From positions 4,780,001 through 4,844,000 of the forward strand of contig CM050668.1 of assembly GCA_027574665.1 (NCBI GenBank): 64,000 bases of DNA, read 5' to 3'. The notes under the pieces were generated by a model. The model was given only the letters and a program-made list of their open reading frames with translations. It had not been told where the DNA came from and searched no databases. The translations under genes and the position numbers were made by a program. Source of the stretch: Rhynochetos jubatus. Its lineage: Eukaryota > Chordata > Aves > Eurypygiformes > Rhynochetidae. Positions within the stretch are counted from its first letter, which is position 1. The number at the start of each line of letters is the position of its first letter. Below, piece after piece: positions 48,848-61,600 of the stretch.

Positions 48848-50445
48848 CCTCTCCCAATAGAAATACATGCAAGTGTCATTTTCTAAATATATTAACCCTC
48901 TTCAGGCTGATTTGTTGTGTAAACAGAAAGACAAGTGACTGGATATTGCAGTCAAGACACTGATGTTCACTGGGGCCTAAATTCTTCACAATTTCCCCAG
49001 TTTTGTTACAGCAGTTTTATGTATCTTTCGTTTCGTGATACCATTTTGAGAATTATGCTGTGCCCTTTTTCCTAGGCAACTCCAGCTTAATTGCAGGTAG
49101 AAAATAAACCAATACACTATGCAGGGGAAGGACACTCTTCAGTTAAACAGAAAAAGTTGCACCTTTTACAGCCATGCTCAAAGACCCACTCAATACCCAA
49201 GAAAGCCAATGGGATTAACCTTGAGATTGCCAAAGCCACAATTTACCAGTGGTCACACCACGATCCCGGCACCTCTGCTCAATTACAGATCAGAGATCTT
49301 CCCACCACCGCCAGTCCTCCGACCCTGCGCTCTCCTGAACCACGTCTGGAGTCAGCACAGGCTCAGGGCTCAGAAGCCGACCCACAACAATCCCAGCATT
49401 CCCACTTCTCACCACTCCTCCCCAGCTCTGCTTCTCTACTGCCCACGGGGAAAGACAAGCTGGCCTCAAAACAAGTCCTAGGAGGGCCCAAGTTGCAAAT
49501 TAGGAGGGCAATATAACTGGCTTTGCTGCAGGCTGCCAGAAACAACACAGAAACTGGTTAAGGTAACTTCAAGGTCAACAGCGAGTACTGCTGTAGACAT
49601 ATCCTCTCTCTTGAATTTTCTGCCGGTATCTTCCGACAGCCTCTCCCCATCACTTCTGTGAAATACAGTCATCTTTATTGCTGTTGTCCATCCCAAAACT
49701 GGCTCATTTTGGAGCCACTGTGAAGCAAACTGTAAACCAGGATTATTCATAGGCTGCTGCTTCACAGGAGGTTTTCCCTGCCACCATGCACAGCGTGTAC
49801 AAAGGTAAAGATTTTTGTCTTTCTTCCCTCCGTACAGTAAAAACTTCAGGCCGATATTTGTTCCTTTTTGTGTTACAAGATCACAACCAAGCTGCCAATC
49901 ATCTGGCCAGGAGGGTTATGCAAGAGTCAGGTTTACAGTAAAGTTGTACAAATTTTATAGCACCACAAACACTTTAACTACCATGATGCTTAAAACTCAA
50001 GAGCATTTGGAGAACAAGGAGAGTTATTCAAGCTCCACACCATTTTGGCTGCATGTTTTCCAGGTGTATGATTTCACCACATGGAAAAACACAGCCGTTG
50101 CTAAAGTGAACTCATAAAAACCTTTGATGAGTAAAGTTTGGATAAGCACAAATCATTTGAACCGACAGTTGGTCCAATTTTCAAAGGGGTTTGGCAGACA
50201 TAATATAATTCGTGGTTTCACACACAGGCCATTTTTCCCCTCCCTCCCCCCCTTCTCCAACCTTCACAAATTCGGAAGATGTTGTTCTAGAAGGTGCACT
50301 GGGTTGGGTTGGCTATGTTTTTCTTTTCCCCCGAAGGGTTAGGCACCACTCTATTGCAACTCAAAGCCATTTGGGGCTGTGAGTAAGCTAGCAAACAGGT
50401 TTTCCAGAACTGTGTTTAGATAGTTGCATGATCTGCCTAATAGAC

Positions 50446-50478
<33 letters not shown>

Positions 50479-53165
50479 ATTAAACTCTAGATCTCTCACC
50501 ACCCATTTGCTAGCAGGCAGGTAATGTAAGGCAAACGCTTTAACAATCTCTTCCTCTGACACATTTGGACATGTTATTTCAAGATGTGTGGCGTCATTTA
50601 AGGCTGTGCCATGAGATAACACAGTATTTACATCTCTGGGCTGGGAGCAATATCGCTACAGCGTTTAGAGATTATTGACATAATATTTTCTTTGATAAAC
50701 CATCTATCAGGAAATTGTCAAATTCATAACTGACGTAATGCCAGGGACTAAGCTATCTAGAGGCAACTAGAAATAACATTAGAGAGCATAAACACGATGA
50801 AGATGATTCCTGTTCCAAACGGCTTTTGTTAAGCCCTGCTATGGAGAAAAGCATTCATTTCCAGCTCACGCAGTCTCTCCTCTACCCGAATGGGTAGAGC
50901 TGACAGACAGCGGAGGTCTTCCTGATTAACCTCTCTGTAAGCAAGAGCAAAACTTGCTTGCTCCTTCAGAGGTGGAGTGAAACTCTCATCCTGTTAAATA
51001 GAAATTTTGAAATTTAGCAGCAAGTAGTAAGTTTGGGATAACTGGATGTATTTGAGCTGCAAGGATCCTGTGTTTTAAACTCCGCAGTGCAAATGAGGAA
51101 CAGGTAGAGACAGACATTTAATTTCTGTAGCATGAATTACAGTTCTCAGTAGACTTTATGCACCTCATCTTCAACAAGTCACTATGCCACCTTACGCTTG
51201 GGTAACAGACTTAGAGCAAATAAGTGGGGCTTTTCTCCCATTTCTCATTTTATGATTTTTTTCCACAGTTCAGAATAATTTGCAAAATGATGTTTGCCAT
51301 TTGTAACTTCCCAACGTACACACCAAATCTAAAATATTCAAATTGCCTAAGAAGGGACTTTGAGTAGCCACGTGAGCTGCCTCTGTCCCCTGCTCAGACT
51401 CAGCTCCACTCAGCCCAGACTTTTGAACTTCACTCTCCATGCAATCCTCCCCTTCTTTACTCTCATAAATAAATAGCATTTCCCCTTACAGGAGTTCCAT
51501 GGATGTGACAGAAGCTGCCCTCATCCCAGGCAGAGGTAAAAAGGAAAGAGAAGTATTGACAACAATCTCAAAGCTTCCCCATCTTCTCACATCTGCCTAC
51601 AGCGAGGTCTAGTTTTCCAAAACAACCATGTTTTGGAAACCTAATGGTGTTACAATTCCCCTTCTCTTTCAAAACGCCCACGTCGCTTGGGCAGTTCGGG
51701 GCCTCAGCCGTGCCCACTTTAACACGTACGTGAACCCACGTGCCACAGCTGGCGAGGCTGCAAACCAGCTGGGCCTTCCTTCTTTCCATGGGGTTTCATA
51801 CTGACATCCTCCCCTTGACTTCAATCAAGCCCCTAAGTCGTAACATGCTTCCACGTTCAGCTTCTTGGTTTGTTTTTAAGCGATCAAGCTCACACAAGCC
51901 TAACGATTCCCTTCAGTTTTACAAGCATATTCATGTTTGCTGTCAAACGCATGAGTTAGTTTTCTGCAGGCTATTGCAAGAGAGCAGCCATTAATTACTG
52001 CAACTGCACAAAACGCTTTTTTATTTAGAAATGTATCTCAGTACTTTTGGTGATTATACCATCGCTCTCCCAAACTAGGTAGTCACTGGTAAACAGTTTA
52101 TCTACTCTGAATTTGTCGAAGGTTAGTGTATTTTGATCTCCCACAGAATAATATTTCATCTGCCCTTCCCTTTCCCTTCTGTGCGAAGCGATTTTTAACT
52201 TATTTTTTATTCAGTGCCTTTAGGGGCTTAATGGGAGATTTCCAAACACAAGGAAGTGTCTTAAAGGGTAACAGAAACGCACATTTACTCAATACTGAGG
52301 CTTTACAACACAATTTGTTTCAGCGGAGAGAAGCTCAAAACCATGGCTTCCACGGAGAGCCCTTGGGACAGGCGCTTCCCTCCACGTACTCAGGATGGCA
52401 CCAGAGCTGGATGCTCAGAAGTTTAGTTTGCAGCCAGATACCTCCCAACTGCAGCTTTCAAACCACCTCACCATTATTACATGCTACTTAGCACGATGCA
52501 CCCTTTTGATAATCCAACTTTTATTTAGCTAAACGAATCAAATTCTGAATGCCTTCAACAAAAAGTTCTACCTCCCTCAGGTAGAACCCCAACCCGCCAG
52601 CTTTCTTATGAAAGAAAAAGTAGTTCAGGAAAGAGAAATGCAAGTTTCAGTTCGTTAGTCTTCTTTATGAAATGAAGTTAATATATAATTGTAATGTACA
52701 TTTATAGATTTATTTATATAGTCACATTCAAATATTGTATAGTGACACTGCTCATTGTATGAACTTTTAATATATATTAGAGAAAAATTCTACAGTTCCC
52801 CAGGAAGTTATTCTTTCCAGCGAGTCCCGTGCTTACACTCCTGCCAGCTCTTTATTTGGACAACAGTGAGGACCGTCAACACGACTTTTTCCAACATGGT
52901 AAATAATTCCAGGCTCAATCCTTGAGTGACACCAGATTTCGCAGATTTAGAAACTACATAAAATCATATTTCTCTAATTAGCTATTAATCAAGCACCAGT
53001 GAGTAAACGTTTAAACAGCTGAGACCAGATCCCCCTTTTAGAAAATTACTTCCACTGACAATTATTGTTGTAAACTTTTCCTATTGTCCTTCTGCAAGAA
53101 GATATTGCTGTTATTGACAACAACGAAAGCAAGCATCACCTTTTCATCCCCAGCTACACATGGGC
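48848..53165. other. Intergenic, no gene recognised
   Basis: It includes a run of 23 A at 50446-50468 and AT-rich non-repetitive sequence at 52660-52800. Open frame 49091-49516 has no domain signature. Confidence 0.45.
50446..50468. repeat. A23 homopolymer run
   Basis: Twenty-three A, followed by GAAGAAAAAAAT. Probably a mononucleotide microsatellite. Confidence 0.95.
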
Positions 53166-53201
53166 AATAAAGGGCCCTTTCTTTTAAGAAAAGAAGAAGA
53201 A

Positions 53202-53202
<1 letters not shown>

Positions 53203-53239
<37 letters not shown>
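53203..53239. repeat. A37 homopolymer run
   Basis: Thirty-seven A preceded by AAGAAGAAGAAC. AATAAA lies 31 bp before it at 53166-53171. It may be a microsatellite or the tail of a retroposed transcript on the + strand. Confidence 0.95.
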
Positions 53240-53242
<3 letters not shown>

Positions 53243-56200
53243 TCCAAACTCTCCTGTTTTGAGTTTGAAAGCTGGCTACTGGGCAACTGAGATCTTTCCC
53301 ACCACTGCTTAGGAGAGGAAGGATGAAGCCTGGAAATGGTGGCTTTGAGATGTCAGGTCTCCTACATACCCTGCTGCCCCACGCATTTCTAAAGACATGC
53401 TGCTTTATTTCTGCAAGTCTCTAGCGCAGGTAACTTGTAGATCCCCACTCTGACGGCCACTTCAGAGACGTGCTGCCATCACAGAAGTCATGATAACACC
53501 TTGCATAGCAACGGGCTAAGCAAAACAGCCCGTGATGTGCCACAAGCCATCACTGATGCTTTCTATGAAAATAACCCTGCACGTCTGGCTCGTCAAAGGG
53601 GTTTCAGCAACACCACACTGTCCCGTCTCTTTGGATTTCACTTTTTGGTGGTTTCTGTGAAATCCTCAACCCTTACAGTGCATGTACCGACTTCCTGGGT
53701 TTTTGTTTCCATCCAGTTATTTGTCTCTTTATTTATGAATGAAAGTGTCCTTAGGCAGAAGGTGTTGTCCAGATTAGAAGCAGGCAGAGTTTCTCAGCTC
53801 AAACTTTTATCCTTGCCCAAAGAAAACAGGCACATTTGGGTCAACAAAAACATTGCAGATTTATGTTGGATTTGTCACTTCAGCTGAAAAAATAAGAGTC
53901 ATGGGCCTGAAAATGCTTACATGTTTTCAAACTGAAATTAATAAATTCATTTCAATTAACAAGAAAATATGACATGCACTTTAATGAAAGGAAGCATTAT
54001 GTATCGAACCAAACGACATATTTTATTCAACCTGAACCAATCCCCTTTTTTGGTCCTTTCACCAGTATTCTCTCCTGAATTTGGGGGGCGTTATTGTTTT
54101 TTAAGAAACATTTTCCTTGCAGCTTTTCGGAGCAGACTGTTCAGTTTGTTTTGTTCCCGGCAGCATTTCAACTCCCTCCTGCCCCTTCCAGGACAATTTG
54201 TGACTACAAGTATCAAGACTACTGTTACTTAGAAACCAGAGGGATTCTTCCGCAGAGAAAACTCTCACATTTTACTGGTGAAATCGGGGATAAGTCTGGG
54301 TAATACAACGCTGCTGTGGAAGGTGGTTTTTGCTCATGCTCAGTCTGCCGTGACAGGAGCCTGCGAGCATGCACCCTCCTTAGCCAAGAACTTTTTGACT
54401 CATTCCACCCAAGAAAATGTTCCTTAATTTAAAAAAAAAGGAAAAAACCAGATCCCCCTCAGCCACTGTCACCCAAGGGTCAGAAACTACTTAAAATACA
54501 TAGATGGATCTGAAGGAGTTTAATGGTCTGTAATGACAGATACGGGGACCCTCCAGCTGCATGTCACAACAATTACAGTAAGCACTTCACAAGGAGATGT
54601 GGGAAGAGGGATCCCTTCACCGATTCTTCAACTAGAGATCCAGCTTGTTATCCACCAGATGGATGCTGACATGCTCAGAGGGGCTTGTTGCATTGAGAGG
54701 GGGAGTTTCACACACCCTCCCCAGATACCCGGGACTGATTAGTTGCTGTTCCCTGCCAGTGCTTCACCTTTGATTTCACACCAACACACAGGCTAAAGAG
54801 CGCCAGCTCTCAGCCAGGACATGAGATGGATCCATTGGCCATTTCAGCAGTGCTGAGGGACACTTCTGCTCAGTGATTTGCTCTCTGAGCAGCAAGGGAC
54901 TGGCTGTTCTGCTCAGCTGGGCTCTCTGGCTTAACCAGGCCCCTGTCACAACTGCAGCCCCAGAATACTGAACCTTCCCTTAGCAGCCCCGTTCTCCTGC
55001 ACAACCATAAAACACAGCCTTTCCCGGATGGCACAGACTCCAGACTTGGATACACAACAGAGTGGGACATACGTTTGAGGCCCACAATGAGTCAAGGAGG
55101 GAAAGGATAGGCTGCTAATGTCCATTCACAAGCTTTTTTGTCTTGTAACCCATGAGAAAACACCAAGGCGTTGTTTGCCTCCCAATGCTTCTCTGCACCT
55201 GGCTACTGCCTCTCCAGCAGAACAGGTTGGGACCCTACGGGAGTATCCCCCAGAAACGGAGACTACGACAGAGACGTGGGAGCATGGCAGATGCGATGAG
55301 ACCAGTCACGGTGTGATCACACCAGCAGGCACATAACAGAGCCGGAGGAATGTTTGCATGTCAAGCACAGTCTGGGACAAGATGATTTGCAAATCTGATC
55401 TGCATAGCCCTAGTCATTCCTTCTCAGGAAAGTCTCTTCACCAGGGAGAAAAGACAGGGAGAAATTCTTATATGAGAAATCTCTCTGAGGCTCATTCTTA
55501 CCACTTTGCCTTGTTCTCCTTATAACCCAGCCATTATCTCACAGCCACTGATGCCGTGCAAAGCTGCATTACACCCCGGCTTGTTGGATTACAAGAGACC
55601 ACATGTGAACGTGAAAAAAACCTCCCAATTTTAATAAGCACCTCACCCTCTCACCAAGCCATGGTTTGGACTGGCAAATTTTGTCCTGTTAAACCGAGCA
55701 GCATCACAAATTACAGTGTGCAAACATTAATCGGGACCACACCCTGGGAGAGTGAAGGGAATCGATGTGCAGCAGCGTGACAGAGCTGGACAGTGGCAAC
55801 AAGACACCCATTTCTATCACATGAATGCTGCAAATCGGAGTTTAACCTGTCTAACCAGCCCCTCTACAGCACAGCAAGGACAAAAACTTAGCACCTCCCT
55901 GGAATCTGTTCTCTCAGGTCAGCGTTCCTGGATTGCCAGCAATTAATGTGTCTCAGGTGGAGACAGCAAAAACTTGTGTAAAATTGACCTTGGCCTGCAT
56001 GCACAGACCTGGGGTGGTAATTCACCTACAGAATTTGCAAATGGGATGTCTGAGGACTGGCATGGTGGAATGCAATTTGCCTCCTCGGAATGTGCAGGTG
56101 ACCAAATTCCGATCCCCGTGCACAGTCTGCATGGACCCAAGGAAGGCAGTGGAATCACTGAAGATTTGGAACAGGATTTGGTTGAGGACGATAAATATTA

Positions 56201-57004
56201 TTTCTGGAAGCAGCAAGTTTTCCTGGAATTCTACATAAAGTCTGACCTTATAAACAGGTGCTGTGGGACGCATCAGACACAGGAAAAACCAGCGCGTGAT
56301 CTCTGCCGTACAGATACAATACTATACCCAGAAACAGAGAGGTTCAGGACAAAAGAAACTATTCCAGCCACACCTCATCGCTCACACTAGAGAGACCCTC
56401 CTTTAGCAAGGTATTGCTGACTAAACAGAGAAGTTTAAACACCAGCGGTCCAGGTAGAGGCCAGTCTGGCTCAATGGCTCCTGATGTACTGTTGACCCAG
56501 AGCTAAACTAATTAGCCCATTTCCTTTTAAAGTGTTCTCAAATGCCACTTGGCCGTGTCACTCCACACCAGAGAACTCTGAAGCAGACTAATTACACCAG
56601 CAAATGTTTGATTGAAAATTACACTCAAACAGCGTAGACTGCAGAGGTTACCTCCCTCCCAATACAAAAGGCCTGATTCAGGACTGTGGGGCGGCTCCCC
56701 TTTAAAGTCAGTATAATTCCGCAAGTCCAGGAAGCATGGTAATAGAGAAAAAATAAACTTATTTTTGGCACACAGGGCAGATTCGTTTTGCTAGCAGTCC
56801 CCCTCTGATGCTGATGCAGCCCAAACGTGGCCTATGAGCCTGTTACAGCCTTGCCTAGCTCAGATGTGGGCAGGAGGAGGGAAACACCAGCGTTACTCTC
56901 CACTGGCGACAACAGCTCAGAGGCACAGCTCAGCAAGAATTTTAAGTAGCTAAAATGCCTAGCATCGAAGTGAGATTCTGTCCCAAAACTTCCTGTGGGT
57001 TACA
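53240..57004. other. Intergenic, no gene recognised
   Basis: The longest frames (53501-53887 and 55974-56390, both +) show no domain, repeat or splice pattern that I can assign. No repeat family recognised. Confidence 0.45.
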
Positions 57005-57115
57005 TTTGCACCTCAGTTTCTCCACCTGTAAAATAATAATTACCAAACACACCAGTTCTTGTAGGACTTAATTAGCACTTGTCAACCTCTTAGAGCTTCT
57101 CAAGGGAAGAGGAGC
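57005..57115 (+). repeat. MIR-like SINE remnant
   Basis: 'gcacctcagtttctccacct', 'gtaaaataataattacc' and 'gttcttgtaggacttaatta' follow the right half of MIR (CCTCAGTTTCCTCATCTGTAAAAT...) in the forward orientation. Confidence 0.65.
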
Positions 57116-57187
57116 TATGCACCACAAAGTACTAATTAATGGAAGAATCCTTTGGAACAAAGTATACGATTCTGTTGTTGTCAGATC

Positions 57188-57305
57188 TAATAGAATCATA
57201 AAAAAACAGGGCTGGAAGGGATATCAAGAAGTAACCTAGGCTGCTCCCCTGCCCTGAGGCATGATCAAGTATATCTAAATCACTCTTGATAGATGAATAC
57301 CCCTA
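57188..57305 (-). repeat. CR1-type LINE 3'-end fragment
   Basis: 'atagaatcataaaaaaacag' followed by 'ggctggaagggatatcaag' and 'ctcccctgccctgaggcatg' is the reverse complement of the end of CR1-type elements (GGTTGGAAGGGAC...). It is older than the copy in intron 2. Confidence 0.65.
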
Positions 57306-57668
57306 AATCTTGGGATGCTCAAGCTGCAGATTAAAATAGATAAAGATGGACTCATGTTACACGTGCGTTGCACTCTTCGGCTCTGCTGAATGCAGATAGA
57401 CACTCCCTCACGTGTGGCACATGGGGCCTCTCAAGTGCTCTCTGCACTGCCCTGACAGAGGCTTTACTGCACCCGCAGTGAAAGCGTACTGCGAGATCTA
57501 CCGATCTTCCCAACTCATCGTTACTACAGCTCACGCAATAAAAAGCCCAACTGTAGCACACAATCCCCAAACCACAACATCGGAATTAATGAGACACACA
57601 AAATGTGCAAAAGACCTCCAAATGGGGAATGGAGCAGAGAGGTGTTAAAGCTCATGGTTACGTGGGGC
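57306..57668. other. Flank of the 57.7-kb LTR
   Basis: Unassigned sequence. Its last bases, GGGGC at 57664-57668, form the left target-site copy of the following LTR. Confidence 0.5.
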
Positions 57669-58640
57669 TGTGCTGGGTTTGCATGGCAAGGTTTTGGTAG
57701 CTGGAGGCCTCAGGGCCAGCTTCTGAGAGAAGCTGCTGGAAGCCTCCCCTGTGTCTGACAGAGCCAATGCCAGCCGGCTCCAAGATGGACCTGCGCCTGG
57801 CCAAGGCCGAGCCCATCGGTGTGGTAGTGCCTCTGAGATAATGTGTTTGAGAAGGGAGAAAAACCCCAACTCTGCACAACTGCAGCCAGAGAGAGGAGTG
57901 AGAATGTGAGAGAACAATCCTGCAGACCCCCAGGCCTGTGAAGGAGGGGGAGCAGGGATTCCCAGCAGCCCATGCTACAGCCCATGGTGAGGCCAGCTGT
58001 GCCCTGCAGCCATGGAGGGTCACGGTGGGGCACAGACCCCCCTGCAGCCCAGGGAGGACCCCACACCATGGCAGGGGATGCCTGAAGCAGGCTGTGACCC
58101 TGTGGGCAGCCCAGGGTGTCTAGGAGCAGGGTGGTGGAGCAGGCTCCTGGCAGGAGCTGTTGGCCCCATGGAGAGAGGAGCCCAGGCTGGAGCAGCTGCT
58201 CCTGAAGGACGGCACCCCATGGGGGGATCCACGCTGGGGCAGGGGCAGAATGTGAGGATTCTCCCCTGAGGAGGAAGGAGCAGCAGAGACAGCGTGTGAT
58301 GGACTGACCCCAACCCCCATTCCCTGTCTCCCTGCACTGTGGGGGGAGAGGAGGGAGAGAAATGGGGAGCAAAGCTGAACCTTGGAAGAAGGGAAGGAGG
58401 AAGGTGTTTTAAGATTTCATTTTACTTCTCAGTAGCCCACTCTGATTTAATTGGTAATAATTTAATTTTCCCCAAGCTGAATTTGTTTTGCCTGTGATTG
58501 TAAGTGGTGAATGATCTCCCTCTCCTTATCTTGACCCACGAGCCTTTTCTTATATTTTCTCTCTCCCTTCCAGCCAAGGAGGGCAGTGACAGGGTGGCTT
58601 TGGTGCGTACCCGGCCCCCAGCCCTGGTTAACCCACCACA
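57669..58640 (+). mobile_element. Solo LTR of an avian endogenous retrovirus-type element
   Basis: The left end is TGTGCTGGGTTTGCATGGCA and the right end is GGTTAACCCACCACA, so it has the TG...CA ends of an LTR and is 972 bp long. Internal phrases such as 'gccaatgccagccggctcca' and 'cttatcttgacccacgagcc' belong to an LTR family I know from many bird genomes. It is flanked by GGGGC (57664-57668) and GGGGT (58641-58645), a near-perfect short target duplication. No internal viral genes are present, so it probably arose by recombination between two LTRs. The 220-codon minus-strand frame (57710-58372) lies wholly inside it and is not a gene. Confidence 0.85.
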
Positions 58641-61600
58641 GGGGTTTCCAGCAAGAACCAGAAGTTCGGTGCAGATCACCCAAGCCTCACACATGGCTGC
58701 ATTTCAAGACTTCCTTTCCATAATACCTTCCAATTATTTTATTATGTTCTTCCCACTTTTCTCCCCGCTTTCCAACCCCAAGAGTCCATCTAAAGTACAG
58801 TTCAGCCTAACCTATAATTCAGATTGCAGTGTCTTATATTTCCCTTTTTTCTGTGAAACTGCAGTTAGGCAGGTCAGGCCTGGAACACGAGCTACACAAG
58901 GATTGTTAGAGGGGTTTTTTAAATGCTTTAATTGTAAAAATGTGTCAGTTCAAGCAGTATTTCCAAGACATACATGCAAAGTACAGTAGGAGATACCTTG
59001 TCTTTGATTAACTTCATACAGGAAAGCTTTTGAAACTTATACTTTCTTCATCAGGCTGGATAAAAGCTAAGCTAGGGAACTGATACAGCACTTCAGAAGT
59101 TTATTAAATTAACCAATTACACTGAGGCAGTACACAATATACAGAGGCCAAGGCAAACAATAGAAGGTGGAACACACTCCTGGGGCTGAGATGATAGTGT
59201 CAGCATTTCCATTCTGAAGCTACTTCAGATTTATTGTGGGAGGTGTGCAATAAAAGAAAAAAAAAAAAAGCTTAAACCACTGAATTCAGTCATTCTAAGG
59301 GATTCCCAGACATGCCCAGGCGGATGGAAGAGCGAGACGCAAACCAGTTTTTCACTAATTTTGTCACTTGAATTAAAAAGCAGGTTTGGCCTGAAGAAAC
59401 AGGTTGGCACATTAGACAGGAACCAAAGAAAGGCTGGTTCTCTGGAGCTGCACAGCGCTCAGCATAAGGGAGCCCTGCTCTTGGTTGCTTGAAAATACGA
59501 GCATAATGAACAGGATTAATCAAGCACAGCATACTTGGACGTTTGTGTGGGCTGAGACACAGAGCTTCCTCGGTGACAGAAGGTCTTAGCAGTAAGGCAG
59601 GCATCTCACATAGCACCTTACCCTCAGCCACAGCATCCCTACTTGGCAACACAGTGCATATTGTAAAACAAGACAAATCCCAAAGACAGCAAAGCCGTTT
59701 GTATCGGCACAGTTGAACCACGGAAACGTACCCAACTTGAAAATTTGCCATCTCTTCAGTGTTAAACAAGAACCAAAGGGAATACTTATTATGATAGGGA
59801 GAACAGAGTGAAGTCCCTCAAAGTTTGGGGTGCTCAGCATCAGCTTCAGATCCCAGTTCTGAAGGTTGCTCCTGCCCTGTACAAACAGTGCAGGTTCTTT
59901 GGGTAACAGAGATTCAGCGGTTCACGTTACACTGCACAGCACATGAAAACCTTTTCATGAGGTGCAAACCTTTTCACGCAGCCCCAGAACAACTCATTGA
60001 AAGGAAAAAAAAAAAAAAAAAGACCAATAATGGAAACACTGACACAACATTTACTGTAACAGCATCAGCAACTATAATCCTCCTTCAGAAAGTTACACCC
60101 ACCATGCTTTCTTTGGCCTCTATACCTTGCATATTGCCTTGGTCTAACTGGTTAATTTAATAAGCTTCAGAAATATTTAGTCGCCTGGTTCAAAAAGTTG
60201 GACACGATTTAACCAGGGTAGCCTGGTTTGTGACCACAAGTTGTTCTTGGGATGGCATATCCATGGTTCAGTACAGCATCCCAGCTCTGCGGGCAGTTCT
60301 GCCGTGCTCCATCTCCTCTCTGGAAACCTAACAAATCCAGCTCGGTTCCAGGCAACACAGAGCAGCAACACGGCTCTGGATATGAAAGCAGCTTGACAAA
60401 CGAAGGTTATATCGAATTAGCTGAACCCATTTAGTGTTCCAGCTCCATGACAGAGCTTCAGAGAGGCTAGGGAGTGCTGGGAAAGCACACGGGTGTTTTA
60501 GAAGAGACAGGATGCCATGGTGGGCAAGGACCAGCCTAGACCCAGGAGACACGTTGCTAATCCTGCCTTTGCGGTGACCTACCACACGACCCTGAAGAAG
60601 CCTGTCCACTTCATGTGTTTTCCTTTCCCCTCTTGCCCTTTTTCTGCTTTGATTATAAAGTTTTCCAAATGATTGCATCATCCTGTTTGTACAAAATATG
60701 CATTTGCATAACATCTCGCACAACAAGACCATGATCACAGCTGGGGCTTCTAGACACAAGAGTTATAAAGAAAAATATTAGCAAATTCAATGTCTTTAAA
60801 CGTCCATTATGGGTATTTTGTAACCAACATTTCTTCATTAAAGATTCTACTGTGTTGTTTTGCCAAATGACACAGACTAGAGGAAGGTCCTGTGTGGAAA
60901 ACGTTGGCCGATACTATTCCTTGCAGACAGAACCTGAGGGGCATCTTGCAGATGGAAAAGGGATGGACTATTTTGTAGGCTAACAAGGAAAATCTAGCAC
61001 AGCTGCATAATTCTGACAACCTAAGACATTTTCCTATCCTGAGCTCCAGTTTCACTAGCTCACTTCACAGGACATTGGTGCCTTCAAACCCAAATTAATT
61101 GGTTGGGCCTCAAGCGGACACACAACTCAGTCCTAATCTAATCAAACACAGTGAACAAAAAAATACCTTTAGGACCATTCCCAGAGTTAACGTGATTTCT
61201 ACGCAGTCAGTCTCCCTTTACACTCATCTCCAAAATGGTGAATAGCAAACGAAAAGAGGAGAAGAGAAATTAAGACAAGTAGTGACCAATCTTCCACACT
61301 CCAGGTTTGCAGCTAGCAACCGTCTAACCAGAAAGCAGCAAAAGAGGCAACCGAGCCAGCAATAGCACCAGCAGGAGCTGAACTGGAGCCTCAAGTTCTG
61401 GCAGTAGCAGTGGCAGCACCCCAAGAACAACACTTAGAAGGAGTAAGGCCAGTGGCAGCAGCCCCTCGGGCTGTCCAACAGCTAGGATCCCCATCTCTTT
61501 CACTGGGTGATTTCTGGGTGCACCCAGAAGCCTGGCCTTGCAACCTGGAAGAGGGAGGAACCCCAGCTGTAACCTTGATCCCCTTCCAAAGTACCACAAG

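Noticed and set aside
55974..56390. 138-codon + strand frame with an acidic patch
   Set aside because: No family resemblance and no repeat, secretion or splice pattern. Left as unassigned rather than called a gene.
57710..58372. 220-codon minus-strand open frame, the longest in the window
   Set aside because: It lies completely within the LTR at 57669-58640, is low-complexity (P/S/G/L rich) and has no domain signature.
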